A stretch of 64,000 nucleotides of DNA, taken from NCBI RefSeq assembly GCF_902459465.1, contig NC_047082.1, positions 1,984,001 to 2,048,000 on the forward strand, written 5' to 3'. This stretch comes from Asterias rubens. Its lineage: Eukaryota > Echinodermata > Asteroidea > Forcipulatida > Asteriidae. This document shows positions 29,501 through 40,604 of this stretch, one piece after another (position 1 is the first letter of the stretch; each line of letters begins with the position of its first letter). The position numbers and the translations under genes are program-made. A model generated the notes under the pieces. The model made no database searches, was not told the DNA's origin, and saw nothing but the letters and a program-made list of their open reading frames with translations.

Positions 29501-30914
29501 GTGGATTATCACTGTGAGATACGAGCGCTAGTTTGATTTTATCCATATTAGAATATGCTTAGATTAGATTGGTTTATTAGCCAACGATTAAAAACAATCA
29601 CAGGAAGTTGATGAATTAGTCTCACATCATAAAAAATTAGCTATCCTCGCAATATGAAACCAATATAAAAATAGTATTCAATCAATGTTCAAATAAAACT
29701 GCGTTGAGATTAATGAGTTATTGTTCTCTTCACAGGGTATGTTCCTTGTTGCTCTACCCTATGCTGTCCTACATGGTGGATACTGGGGCCTTCTCGCACT
29801 CGTCACAGCTGCTGCAGTCACATGCTACACTGGAAAGATTTTAGTAGAGTGCCTCTACGTCACTGATGACGTCACTGGTTTGCGTGTGCGCGTGCGGGAG
29901 TCCTACGTGGACATTGCTAAGGAAGTATGGGGAGACCGTTTCGCTGCGCAGATTGTACACACTGCGCAGTTCATTGAACTGATCATGACGTGTATATTGT
30001 ACTTGGTGCTGTGTGGAGATCTCCTTAGTAACAGCTTTCCTACAGATAAGATGGATGAAACTGCATGGACAATGCTGGCAACTTTCTTAGTGGTACCTTG
30101 CGCTTTCCTCCGGGACCTCAAAGCAGTGTCCTGTTTGAGCTTTGGTAACGCCATTGTGCACCTGGTCGTCAACGCCATCTTGATTGGATTCTGCATAAGC
30201 TGTGCTGCCAGTTGGCATTGGAGTGACGTCGCAGTCCATGTCGACATCCACTACTTCCCGGTTTCCATGGGGATCGTCATCTTCAGCTACACTTCCCACA
30301 TCTTCCTACCCAGCCTGGAGGGAAGCATGATCGAACGCAACAAGTTCAACAAGATGCTCTACTGGACCCACGGTCTAGCCGGCTTCTTCAAGGCTCTCTT
30401 TGCTTATCTCTGCTACTTGTCTTTTGGCCCAGGAACCCGCGATATAATCACAGATAACCTTCCAACTCAAGGCTTCAGGGCGATCGTCAACGTCGTCTTG
30501 GTCATCAAGGCACTTCTGTCTTACCCCTTACCCTTCTACGCCGCCGTGGAGCTCCTAGAAAGAGCCTTCTTCAGTGGTCGACCCCGCACGGTGTTTCCGT
30601 CTTGCTACGCTCTGGACGGGTACCTGAACGTCTGGGCGGTGGCTTTACGTACCCTTGTAGTCGTGTTTAGCATGCTCCTAGCTATTGTCATCCCTCATTT
30701 CAACCTGTTGATGGGTCTTATAGGCAGTTTCACCGGCACCATGCTGTCTTTCGTCTGGCCTTGCTGGTTCCATTTAAGTATTAAATGGCATGAGATTCCT
30801 TGGTACCAGAAGCTGTTCAATATTTGTGTGATTCTTTCTGGGTTTGCTGTAGGCCTAATTGGGATTATTTATTCATTTGAGGCCCTTTTAAAAACATACA
30901 GAACTGAGCTTTAA
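20559..30914 (+). CDS. SLC32A1: Vesicular inhibitory amino acid transporter (GABA/glycine)
   Basis: Proton-driven transporter that loads GABA and glycine into synaptic vesicles; amino acid/auxin permease (AAAP) family. Exons: 20559-20918 and 29736-30914, phase 0, 512 aa (human about 525). Exon 1 encodes the long cytosolic N-terminus, ending in the family hallmark DAGWNVTNAIQ. Exon 2 continues directly with GMFLVALPYAVLHGGYWG, the first membrane helix, then the rest of the AAAP domain, with several hydrophobic helices and a short tail. The single intron falls at the same Q/G junction as I recall for vertebrate VIAAT. The start chosen is the first in-frame ATG (MSSYSPIPGLG); the open frame extends upstream without another ATG. 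Donor CAG/GTAAGC and acceptor TCTTCACAG are both good. Expression is expected in inhibitory neurons; the sequence itself shows only a repeat element close to the promoter. Confidence 0.97.
23187..23420. repeat. Imperfect tandem duplication, about 113-bp units
   Basis: The segment 23187-23299, starting AAAATGCATTCAGGAAAA, is repeated with scattered substitutions at 23308-23420. Both copies contain ATATTAAAACGAAAGTGA and TGTTTACCATCT. Confidence 0.85.
27314..28200. repeat. Dispersed direct repeat pair (27314-27398, 28113-28200)
   Basis: Both copies share GATGCAGAAACAGCTCAGT followed by diverged but alignable sequence ending in ATTAGTTTAA. They lie about 0.8 kb apart in the VIAAT intron and are probably copies of an old interspersed element. 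Confidence 0.6.
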
Positions 30915-31376
30915 ATAATAATGTGCGGATCAATCAACGCATCGAAAAGGGTACCCATGCACGGAAGGACCTGTACAAGTATACGCGCCCGTTGCCTATG
31001 TCATGGTAGATCTTACAATTGGTTTTAAACATGTTTTTATTTCGAGTCAACCTTTCATCCTTCATCCAAAGAGTGGTGTTCAAAGATTGCATATTATGAC
31101 TTTAAAAGTGGGAAAAAGTTGATATTATGTAAATTATGTAAACCAATTTGGAAAGAATTAATATTTTGATGAAAATGTTTACTACTTTTGGATACTTGGA
31201 AATGTTCGAACGGTTTGGACGGTCCCTGATGCAAAGGCCTTATTGAATTTCTCTGAAAAGGTTCACAAAACTTCGACGAAAAAGTAACCCTCTAAATTTA
31301 CGAAATATCTGTGAAAACCCGAAAAAACACAAAGATGAATTGTTCAAATAGTTCTTATCCAATATTTTTTAAGGTA

Positions 31377-31382
31377 AATAAA
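31377..31382 (+). promoter_or_regulatory. Candidate VIAAT poly(A) signal
   Basis: AATAAA, 463 bp after the VIAAT stop codon and before a MITE-like element. It is the first good match downstream that I noticed. Confidence 0.35.
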
Positions 31383-31500
31383 TATGCGAAAGGTGACGTG
31401 TGAAACCACCGTAAAGTGTTATGAAATTTTGATTATGGGATAATTTGAGGGTCTTTTGACCTGATGTTATGTACGATACTATAAAGGTGTCAAAGACTTA

Positions 31501-31879
31501 AGGGCAGTGGACACTATTGGTAATTACTCAAAATAATTATTAGCATAAAACCTTTCTTGGTGACTAGTAATGGGGAGAGGTTGGTGGTATAAAACATTGT
31601 GAGAAACAGCTCCCTCCGAAGTGCCATAGTTTTCGAGAAAGAAGTAATTTTCCGTGAATTTGATTTCGAGACCTCAGGTTTAGAACTTGAGGTCTCGAAA
31701 TCAACCATCTAAATGCACACAACTTCGTGTGAAAGGGTGTTTTCTTTTTTCATTAGTATCTCGCAACTTTGATGACCGATTGAGCTCAAATTTTCACAGG
31801 TTAGCTATTTTGTGCATATGTTGAGATACACCAACTGTGAAGGCTAGTCTTTGACAATAACCAATAGTGTCCACTGCCT
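31501..31879. mobile_element. MITE-like element, copy 1
   Basis: Terminal inverted repeats: GGGCAGTGGACACTATTGGT at the left and ACCAATAGTGTCCACTGCC at the right, about 20 bp, nearly perfect. In the centre, CGAGACCTCAG and GAGGTCTCG form an internal dyad. A diverged copy with the same ends and centre lies at 55503-55897 inside SLC44A1. The 380 bp encode no transposase. The target duplication is not clear, so the superfamily is left open. Confidence 0.75.
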
Positions 31880-31947
31880 GTTTAATTTCAGGCTACTTGG
31901 GATACCACAGTCCTGTCCTCAGTGTATTCATATAGTCTGAGCATTCT

Positions 31948-32464
31948 TAATTACCAAAGCAAAGCAATACAGAGTGACCATTCATTTCCTAGCAATGATA
32001 AAAAACTTGGAAATAGGAACAAGGCCTTCATGTTCCCATAAACTTTGGTGAATACTTTTTGAGTAACTTATATACACAGCTATAACTTTAACCTTTGAAG
32101 TTTAACATGATTTGATTTAATTTTCTATTTATTTATCAACCTTGATAAAACCACTATTTAGAATTACCTGAATGTAAGGATGTTTTGCTCGTAAAAAGTG
32201 TCTTTTTGTCAAAGAATTAGCTTTGTTTTGGTCTTAAATGTACACTTATTGTCTATTATGATTAAAAATGATGTATAATAAAATGGATCAATACCAATCA
32301 AACTATTCTTGTCTATAGTTTTCATTTTAAATAAAGACACAAATATTTTGGTTTTTAACCTATGAATCCCAAACAAATAGAACGTCTTGGATTGGGTTGC
32401 CATCGAATTTTGCTTATTTCCCGGCATTATTAATTACCAAAGCAAAGCAATACAGAGCGACCAT
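31948..32464. repeat. 34-bp direct repeat, copies 0.48 kb apart
   Basis: A 34-bp sequence starting TAATTACCAAAGCAAAGC occurs at 31948-31981 and 32431-32464 with one difference. It could be the flanks of an inserted segment or a remnant of a segmental duplication. Confidence 0.8.
32128..32133 (-). promoter_or_regulatory. Candidate poly(A) signal of PI-PLC gene
   Basis: Plus-strand TTTATT is AATAAA on the minus strand, about 560 bp beyond the stop codon of the PI-PLC-like gene. Confidence 0.3.
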
Positions 32465-32695
32465 GAAGTGATCATGAGGTATTTCAATGTTACAGATGTT
32501 GCCTAAGTTTACCTTAATACAAATATCGGAAATATTCGGCAATATTATTCCCCAAAAGTTACCAATCAGTTAAAATCTTACTGTCTTGTCATAACTGGTG
32601 GACGAATCCATGGACGAATCCGAAATACCTTAGTAATTCTGTGTATTGAAATCAGCAGGAATAACACACTTTCAGTTTAAGTGTGAACCAAACGC

Positions 32696-33687
32696 TTAAA
32701 AATTTGACTTGATAATTTTACCGATGAGCTCAGCATCAGGGAAATCCATGGCAACAATTCCCCATCTAGTTTTTCCCTTCAAGAAATCCGACAAGTACGA
32801 GTTCACACGCTCTGCAACAGCAAGTGGCCAAGCCAGCGCACTAGTGCCACTACAATAGGTAAGGTACATAGAGCTGACTGATCCTTGCTTGGCTCTGTCA
32901 AGATTGCTCCTTACGGTATGCCATTTTGCCTCAATGTCTTCAAGAAGTAAACTCGGGATCTTCCCCCCATCTTTAACATCTAAAGACCCGTATGGAAGCC
33001 CGACTGATCCCGAACCACCATCATAGTCTCGTAGAACTACAAGTTTTCCCCGAGCTTCCTCCACCAATGGAAACTCCTCCCCTTGATAAAATAGAGTAGA
33101 TGAGAACCTATTGAGACAAAGTTGGACAGCTTCAGCAAAGGTCGTAGTGTTGCTCTCTGGTTTACACTCTTCATCAATGCGCATAAAGACGATCTCTGTG
33201 TCGTGTGCGTCTAAGAACTTCTCCGTCACCTCAAGAACATTGTCCAAGTTTGCAAGCTGGTAGATAACATCATGATGGATCAGTAGGCCATCGTTGAAAT
33301 GTCGGCATCGTATATCGACAAATCGAATTCCTGTTTCATATTGCTTGGATAAAGGCAGTGTTTGACACTGATGCGATGGGCCACCATATTGGCTCATCGT
33401 GCAGTGGGTTCCTGGTATGGATAAAGTACACACTGAGTGTGAATCAGGCAACTGTTTCATCCAACTTGTGTATGGTGTCATGACTGTCGTGTCTTTATGC
33501 AGTGAACAAAATATCCCATAACAAACCATGAATATACACTTGGACTGGTAAACATGTTAGGGAAAGGTACTCCATAATTGTTTTTATTATGTCGATGTAC
33601 ATTGTACTTTGTACAACAAACCTTTATATGTTTTGGGTCAGTACACCCGTCACAATCTAATCCTATGGTGCACGATTGTGTCGCCAT
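32696..33687 (-). CDS. Bacterial-type PI-PLC X-domain protein
   Basis: Single X-box phospholipase C fold, like bacterial phosphatidylinositol phospholipase C, which cleaves PI to cyclic inositol phosphate and diacylglycerol. Exons on the minus strand: 33622-33687 (22 codons) and 32696-33544, phase 0, 304 aa. The short first exon ends AAG/GTTTGT. The acceptor is TTTACCAG with a CTAAC branch-like site just before it, and an in-frame stop precedes exon 2. Motifs: SIPGTHCTMS around His69, GIRFVDIR ending at Arg101, and GLLIHHDVIY with His112/113. These match the two catalytic His and the Arg of the bacterial enzymes. The Asp that usually follows the first His (GTHDS) is Cys here. No Y, C2 or PH domain is present, so it is not a classical eukaryotic PLC. 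The hydrophobic patch near residues 26-36 is too short to call a signal peptide. Substrate is inferred only. Confidence 0.85.
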
Positions 33688-34276
33688 AACCGACCTCGTT
33701 GTTTGTGTAAGTTCTCGCGAGACTGCTCTCGACTAAGGTCCCATTTAACCGAATCTGCGAACATAGTCGTGACAGCAGTACCCCGGCAAGGAGCAGTCCT
33801 TTGCGAGATAGTTGCAAGAGAGCCGTTTTACTATGGTGCAACATATTTTAACGACTTGTTCACAAGTCTAGAGTTGATCTAACCAAACTTGAACTTAACA
33901 AAACACACAACAAAATGTTTTGCTCAATTATTATTCGAACCAATGGAGGCAAACTTAGCCTACGGTAAATGGTATTTCTTTATTGCGCATATTGCTATAG
34001 AAGACACAATCTGAAAAACGTCTCTGCCAGTAACGCTTTTCAAGTTCAAATATTTATTCGTTTTCCATAGTACATTACTTCAGAGTGAACTGGTTCTCAA
34101 AATGCTTTATAGAACGGAAAGCTGCGGTACTTCAACTGTTTTATTGTCATTAATTTTAAGAGTGATTACCAGACGTATAGTCTACCCTTATATTTAATAA
34201 TCTGGTCTCAAACTAATTGACAAATTGACACTTATTTTTAATGACAATGTAAAACAAGGTTGACATTATTTCGAAC

Positions 34277-34364
34277 GAGCTTTTCCTGCATATTCATGAG
34301 GGAAGTTGTTCAGTTATGCAGAGCTTTTCCTGCATATTCATGAGGGAAGTTTTTCAGTTATGCA
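34277..34364. repeat. Two tandem 44-bp repeats
   Basis: Units at 34277-34320 and 34321-34364 start GAGCTTTTCCTGCATATTCA and differ at one base. Confidence 0.92.
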
Positions 34365-34762
34365 TAAAGCATTAAAGCTCTACCAGCAAAGACGAGCATC
34401 GCTTCATGTGTCATCAACTGCTCACCCGGCTAATACATTGACTGAGCGCATTATCAAACAATGTGGGTGATGCAAATAAAAATGTATTGATATAAAAACA
34501 AATTCGCTCCCAAGAAAACAAAATCTTATAAAAAAATCTAAACAAAACAAGAAGTGATCACGAGACATTGATGAGACCATGATACACTCAAAACAGACAT
34601 TCTAGACAGTTTTTTTTTACCGACAAATCACTATATATTATCTCATAAGAAAGTTAAATCACAGATGTTTACAGCATGCTCACTCATATTCCATAAGCAT
34701 CACTTAGCTAATTAGGGCTCACTACCCCCCCCCCCCCAAACAAAAAGTATTTCACCACTCTC

Positions 34763-34795
<33 letters not shown>
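34763..34795. repeat. (TAA)11 microsatellite
   Basis: Eleven perfect TAA units counted in the sequence. Confidence 0.92.
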
Positions 34796-34797
<2 letters not shown>

Positions 34798-35236
34798 TTA
34801 ATAGAAATAATTATAAAAAATAAAAAATATATTTGTAAAGCGCCTAATGCCAAAAGCCTCTAATCGCATAAAGAGACCAACAAAACACACAATGAGAGAA
34901 AGATAAAAATAACACAGACTTAAAACATTGCAAAGAAGTAGCCTGGAGAATACACACAGGAAGATCATTGCAAAGAAACAGTGCGGCAAATGAAAAAGAT
35001 CTGTGGCCATAACAATAATACCATCAACTAATGTATTCGGGTTCGTTCTTGTGTCAACTGAAGCTTTAACTTCCTCTATGATTCGTAAAAGGCTGAAGCT
35101 CAATAGCCTTTAGCTATTCGCCTCTTTAACCTTACACTCTTATACCTCTGAAAGGAACCGCTTTTTGGCATTCAAGTATAAATCAAATTTTTATATGAAT
35201 TTATACTAACACTACTAATTAGGGGTGTGTTCATAC

Positions 35237-35373
35237 TTTTTTTTTTTTTTTTTTTTTTTTTGGGACTATACACTTTTTTTTTTTTTATTGTGCTACGGTG
35301 GGACCGAGATTTGAACCGCGAACCCTTTGAGTGCAAGGCGAGGAGAATTGCCGTTAGGCCATCAGGCTACAGC
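35237..35373 (-). mobile_element. tRNA-derived SINE
   Basis: On the minus strand, 35373-35290 reads as a tRNA-like head with an A-box-like TGATGGCCTAACGG and a B box GGTTCAAATCT. After a short linker it runs into a long A tract (plus-strand T run 35237-35287). The anticodon arm is degenerate and the acceptor stem pairs poorly, so this is a retroposon, not a working tRNA gene. Confidence 0.75.
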
Positions 35374-36902
35374 CTAAACCCAATGCGTTAAAATGTGCTA
35401 TATATATTCAACAAATTACTCGTACACTATTGATGAAATCTTACTATACAAATAAAAGCAAACCTTCACTGATCCACATGAATTTTTACTGAGTCCAGAA
35501 GAGAGACAAAAACAGGTATTTTGATGACTAAATGTAGACAGATTGCGCAATATATGCAGTCATATTAATGTTTGAAACCGGAAGGTAATGCCATTCATAA
35601 CGCGAATAAATGTTCGAGGCGTTGACATGTACATAGACCCATAGACTGCTGTGTATGTAGAGGTTTATCGTGAATTCATCAGTTTGTGGGATTTCCCCAA
35701 ACACGCAATGTGGTTCAACACGCTCCTGGGCGGACAAACAGAGGGCGCTGTCGGAGTTCAGAGCGAAAACAACCAAGCATGAACACTGTATTCAAGGCAG
35801 CGTTCGGATGATTGTTATTTTCCTGTGGTAAAGCGGGGTCTTTAACTTGAAATAAACTCTTATTATTTCGTAACTCGTTTTAAAATCACGTTAAACTTGA
35901 CACTTGCTTACATGGAGTAAAATGTTAACAGTTTCAAGAGTGCGCTCGGTCTTGTATCAAGAATCAAAACAATATCAACATTAAAGAAACCAAAAATTCC
36001 CCCGTACTGGTGGGGTACTAATCAACGAAATATGTGTGATAAGATTTTTTGGGGGTAATGCTTGCAAGAGAACGTGGCATGGAAAAGTCCTTAATAGATT
36101 GACATATTATGACCAGCCAGTGCATTTTATTTACAAAATATTCGATTGTATTGTAATTTTTATTTTTCAGTTTAATTGATGTTTTTACTGTTGTATTTTC
36201 TTCTTATTATTATTCATAGGCGTAAATTACTACTTCATGCAAAACGCTGCTGTAGGCTTTGAATTAAAGGTTTTTATCACGTATGCCCCCCTTCCACTGT
36301 ACTGTGTATATTGGTTCAGCAGACCTATTTAATTTGTTTTGCTGTAAACATGCTGTCAATAAACCTGGTCGTCGTCGTACAAATTTGGGCTTGCTTGACA
36401 AATTAATTGATTTTCTAAAAAATAGACATCCTTGTCCCAAATTTAAAAACTGTTAATGCTTATTTTAACAAATATTATTCGTAAAAATATGAAAACTCAA
36501 ATTGGATATTAAACAAATTTCTAAAGTTATTTTTATTTTCACGATTTGTGTATGAATACAATTTAAAATGAAGATTGGTTTCCTTAGAAAGGTAGTCTTT
36601 GTTCGAGTCTTTTTCGATACGTCTGATACTTGCACAGTCATAACAATATTGATCGTCCATCCTATATTTAGACCCCTGGCAAATCAATGACCTTGACTAA
36701 CTGAAACCAACAAATTTGCATCGTAACAGTAGACTGAAATCGATGATGCATTACTGATATGTGTAGGCGATGTTGAATACCCTATTGAATATAACATGAT
36801 GAAACCCAATCATTGAATCAACGATACTCCTGCCGTAGACACACACAACAAATGGCATAGCACCTATACATTCACGTCATTAATACCAGCAAATCCGCCA
36901 CC

Positions 36903-37947
36903 ATGTCGTTATGGGGATGGCATGTTCTGATCATACTCGCAGCTTGTGGCCAGTTCTTCATTGCATGTTCACCGTATAGTTATAATGTCTTCTTTACCGA
37001 GCTACAATTGGAGTTTGAACAAACTGCTCTCATTATCAGTAAGTATGCAGCGTAATTGAATCTATATTGAGAAGTGTCAGTGTCGAGAAAACCATTCAAA
37101 TAGTTTGAATAGTTTATTTAATTTATATAAACACTAACGATTTCACTTGAGGCCAGTCGCATTTCTAGCTGGAATTTGTCAACACACTGTGGTCCGGCAT
37201 TGGAGTTTAAGAATTCAATTCTTATTATTAAAACTTCGAAAAAGCCTTCCAGTGCTAGAAACAATTCAGTCTCAGATAGTGCTGGTTTTATTTAAACGCG
37301 CTGAAATGGAAGGGTATGTGGTAGGGGGGGGGGGGGGGGGGGGGTTACAATCACTCGTACCAACCGCGTCCTAATTTTGCACAAATGCAAATCTTTTACA
37401 ATTGATGAGTTTTATAGAAAAGTGACCAATTGTATTATTTCAAGAGTTGTTGTTATTAATAATTTAAAAAGAAGATTTAAGTTTATAAAAACAATGTCTT
37501 CGTTTGACGTTTTCCCCCGTATTTGGTATTTATTGTTACACGCAAAACAGATGTGTTGCGTTTTTAAACTAATTATATTTCTTCCAGGTTGGGTAGGCGC
37601 CTTGGGCTCAGGTCTAGTGTGTTTAGCAAGTCCACTGACTGCAATAATCGGAAGTAAGATCGGCAGTTATCGATTGCTGCTTCTTGGTATCGTGCTCCAC
37701 TCAGCAGGGTACTTGGCTCTTTCATTCTCACCCACCATAGCGTATTGCTTTGTGACGTTCAGTATTACTGGAATTGGTTCCTGCTGTCTGTTTTCTGCGA
37801 GTGGAAACTTCATGCTGGAATGGTTCTCGGGACGGAAGAACGTCTGTGCAGTAACTTCAGCCGGCACTACTGGATCTTCTATAGGTAACCCCCCCCCCCT
37901 AGAAAAAAAAGAAAGAAAAATACAAGAAGAAAAAAAACCGAAAAACC

Positions 37948-38044
<97 letters not shown>

Positions 38045-38070
38045 GCAGCGGCGGCGGCGGCGGCGGCGGC

Positions 38071-38118
<48 letters not shown>

Positions 38119-40604
38119 TCAGTTGTATTGATTAAAAAATGTAAAAGAAAATTGTGAACGAAGAATGTAGTTCAGCCTTTGTGCTGCGAGGACATTACTT
38201 TTATCTATCTATCTATCAAACTCACATTGAAACGTGTACGCTTGGTACGGTGATCGCATACAAAATAAAGGCCGGTTTATAGTCGGTCGTGGGATGGTCG
38301 CGCGACGGAACTCTTGCGCGCAATCCTGAGACTGAGGCCTAAAAACCGTGTCTTTATGATCGCGCGACCAGCTTTCCGACGCCCGACCATTGCGCGACCG
38401 ACTACAACTCGGCCTTAAGGGGTTTTGGTACGGTCTGCTGCCCTCTCATGTAACTCACAACTATAGATAAGCTACTCTAAGAATGGGTCCCTGTCTCGAG
38501 CCTCGAAGTGTGACGTCAGATGTTCAGGCTTTAGGCCTAAGTTAAAACATATTGACAGTTATACTTTGATTATATCCTTTCAGGTGTAATGATCCAAGGA
38601 CCTGTTCTCACTATACTAAGTGCTGCACATGGCTGGAGAAATTGTTGCAGAATCTTAAGTGGTTTTGGCTTAGTTTTCAGTTTCTTTGTCGGATTGCCGT
38701 TTTTATCCTCCCCGAAGCATAAACAACTCAAACTATCTACGGATAAGAAAACTCCATCTGATGATCAAGAAAGAAGCTCCAAAGAAGAAAAGGTTGCGAT
38801 GGCAGACAGAGACATCGAAGAGGATGGAGATTGTAAGACATTCAAAGATAATGAAAATGACGTTGCGGAATTTAAGGAGATAGGAACTAGTACTGCGAAC
38901 AACGGGAACGTGTTGCTGAATGTGGAAGTCTGGCTGTGGGTCACATCCATCACACTCTCCCAATTTGGGTGGAGCTTTATGATTATAAACTATGTACGTA
39001 TAAGACATTCAACAACATAATGGCCTCAAGCTTTGATAAGATGTTTCGCTTACATTCTTCTTAATTTTATAATACCACTGGTACCTGGTACGACTTCACG
39101 CTGCCATCAAACCAGTTCAAAAACTTAGTATCTCAATTTGTTGTCAAATCAATACATTTGAAAATGTATTTATTGTAGGCTTTTTAGGTGAACATGAATT
39201 TTTTTTTAAAACACTCACCCTGTCCCCAAAACAAAAATGAAATCTGGAAAGTATACGTCTTTGGTCACGTGTATTGAGATATATTGGAACACCGTTCATG
39301 GCCTGTGGAACGTTCTAAATATACGAGAAAGTGTTACACTTACACGTTTGGCATTTTGATTAACAAACCAAAGTCCATACTCTACTGAACCCCTAAAAGT
39401 GTCCCTAACGTCCCAATTTATGAGACGCTATCTAAAGTAGACAGTTTCAAGTAATATCTCTTCACTGTTTTATTTACCACCAGTCAAGTTTCGTGGATAC
39501 CATGGGTCTTGATACTGATAAGAAATCAGTGGCTCTCCTTATCATGGGTGCAGCAGAAGTTGGTGGGAAGGTCCTCTATGCGGTGTTTGGAGATCACCTG
39601 CCATTTTTTAAATTGTACGCCATTGCGCTATCTTCAGCCATTGCTGCCATTGTTTCTGTATTCTTAACGATATCTTCTTCGTTTGGACATTTGCTTGCCT
39701 TGTCACTGGGTAAGTGTGTATGTAATATAAATTACTTGAACGATTGGTGGCAGCAGATTAACCAGGTAAAATCCAATAGTGTTCTGTGTGAAGTGCGCAT
39801 GCTCAGAGCTACATAAACGATGTATATTTACCTGCTAAGTCTGTTGCCACCTAGTGTTCCAAATTCTCCCATTCAATATTTATAATATTGTTCCGATATT
39901 TTTCACTGAACAGACTAAAAGGCAAAAATGGTATGTAAAAAAAAATATATAACAATATAAACATAAAAAGCAAATAAATAAAAGCAATGTACTTCCCTTT
40001 AATATTGCACTCCTATATTTTTGTCTGTACCAGTTTGGGGAATGTTACGTGGAGTAAACTATGGATCCTGCTTTTCAGCAGCTGATGAGCTATTTCACTC
40101 TCTCGGGAGCCATTCAGTAACGTCTGTTGTACTCTTTGGGTATGGCTTGGGTGTTATTTTAGGTGCTTCGGTTACAGGTAAGGGTTTTTCATTATGATGG
40201 ACAAATTAATATTACAAATAATAATAATAATACAGTTCGTACATAACGCATGATAACAAAAGTCTGAATAATTTGTATAGCCTAACCGAATGTCTTTATG
40301 AAATGTGTCGGGCGGCCATTCAGGAAAAAAAGAATTCTCATGTTTTTTCAAAAAGGAAGGACGTCTTATACTAAATCTTTATTGGTTCGTCTCGACAGGT
40401 GCTCTTTACGATCTTACGGGTAATTATTCTCTCAGTTTGGTAGTCTTGGTCGCCATTTTCTTCATGTCAGCTTTGAGTATGGTGACCATACCAGTGAAGA
40501 GAAGACTGCAGATCAAATGCTTCACTGCCGTCAAACCAAATGAATATAGGTACCAGACTGCTAATTTCGGCGAGCAAACTGAAGTCAAAGCAGTTACCGT
40601 GTAG
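36903..40604 (+). CDS. SLC16-like monocarboxylate transporter (MFS)
   Basis: Plasma-membrane transporter of the MCT branch of the major facilitator superfamily; substrates in this family include lactate, other monocarboxylates and some hormones or amino acids. Exons: 36903-37038, 37588-37884, 38584-38993, 39484-39709, 40034-40177, 40399-40604, giving 472 aa, about the usual length. The start ATG sits in a good CCACCATG context. Visible marks: WGW at the start of TM1 (rest of the DGGWGW-type motif missing); EWFSGRKNVCAVTSAG then GSSIG at TM4-5, the second MCT signature; a hydrophilic, charged TM6-7 loop (exon 3, about residues 190-260); and GASVTGALYDLTGNYS near TM11. In TM8, where MCT1 has a key Asp and Arg, this protein appears to carry Glu and Lys (AAEVGGK). 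The substrate cannot be told. Intron 2 carries a long triplet repeat directly in frame with exon 2. Confidence 0.9.
37324..37344. repeat. Poly-G tract (about 21 G), SLC16-like intron 1
   Basis: Uninterrupted G run 244 bp before the exon 2 acceptor. Exact length should be treated with care. Confidence 0.88.
37947..38117 (+). repeat. Compound triplet repeat (CAA)32(CAG)2(CGG)8(CAG)15
   Basis: Counted directly: 57 perfect triplets, no interruption other than the changes of unit. It lies in intron 2 of the SLC16-like gene, 63 bp after the exon 2 donor. It is in the same frame as exon 2, so an unspliced transcript would read 34 Gln, 8 Arg and 15 Gln before stopping near 38135. Confidence 0.95.
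38269..38415. mobile_element. MITE-like element with TAA target duplication
   Basis: 147 bp with inverted ends AGGCCGG.TTATAGTCGG and its complement, CG-rich inner arms (GTCGCGCGAC and ATCGCGCGACC), flanked on both sides by TAA (38266-38268, 38416-38418). This fits a non-autonomous PIF/Harbinger-type element. It lies in intron 2 of the SLC16-like gene. Confidence 0.75.

Larger units (their letters stand above)
20919..29735 (+). other. VIAAT intron 1 (8.8 kb), no gene inside
   Basis: AT-rich intron. No conserved exon or RNA gene was recognised on either strand. It holds an imperfect tandem duplication (23187-23420), a diverged dispersed repeat pair (27314-27398 and 28113-28200) and an A-rich low-complexity stretch (29216-29340). 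Open frames of 60-105 codons are scattered on both strands and show no domain. Confidence 0.7.
30915..32695. other. Convergent intergenic region VIAAT / PI-PLC
   Basis: The two flanking genes point toward each other. The region holds a candidate poly(A) signal for each, a MITE-like element at 31501-31879 and a 34-bp direct repeat at 31948 and 32431. No other gene is seen. Confidence 0.65.
33688..36902. other. Divergent intergenic region PI-PLC / SLC16-like
   Basis: Contains the promoters of both neighbours, not individually recognisable. It holds a 44-bp tandem duplication (34277-34364), a (TAA)11 microsatellite (34763-34795) and a tRNA-derived SINE with its poly(A) tail (35237-35373, minus). 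No conserved coding segment is seen. Confidence 0.65.

Noticed and set aside
32696-33687. Bacterial contamination as source of the PI-PLC gene
   Set aside because: The reading frame needs an intron with branch-like site and acceptor, and animal genes and repeats flank it without a break.
35290-35373. Functional tRNA gene
   Set aside because: Poor acceptor and anticodon pairing, and a poly(A) tail follows; fits a SINE.
37377-38135. Free-standing 252-residue poly-Gln/Arg protein
   Set aside because: The frame is SLC16-like exon 2 with flanking intron sequence; the repeat is intronic unless the intron is retained.
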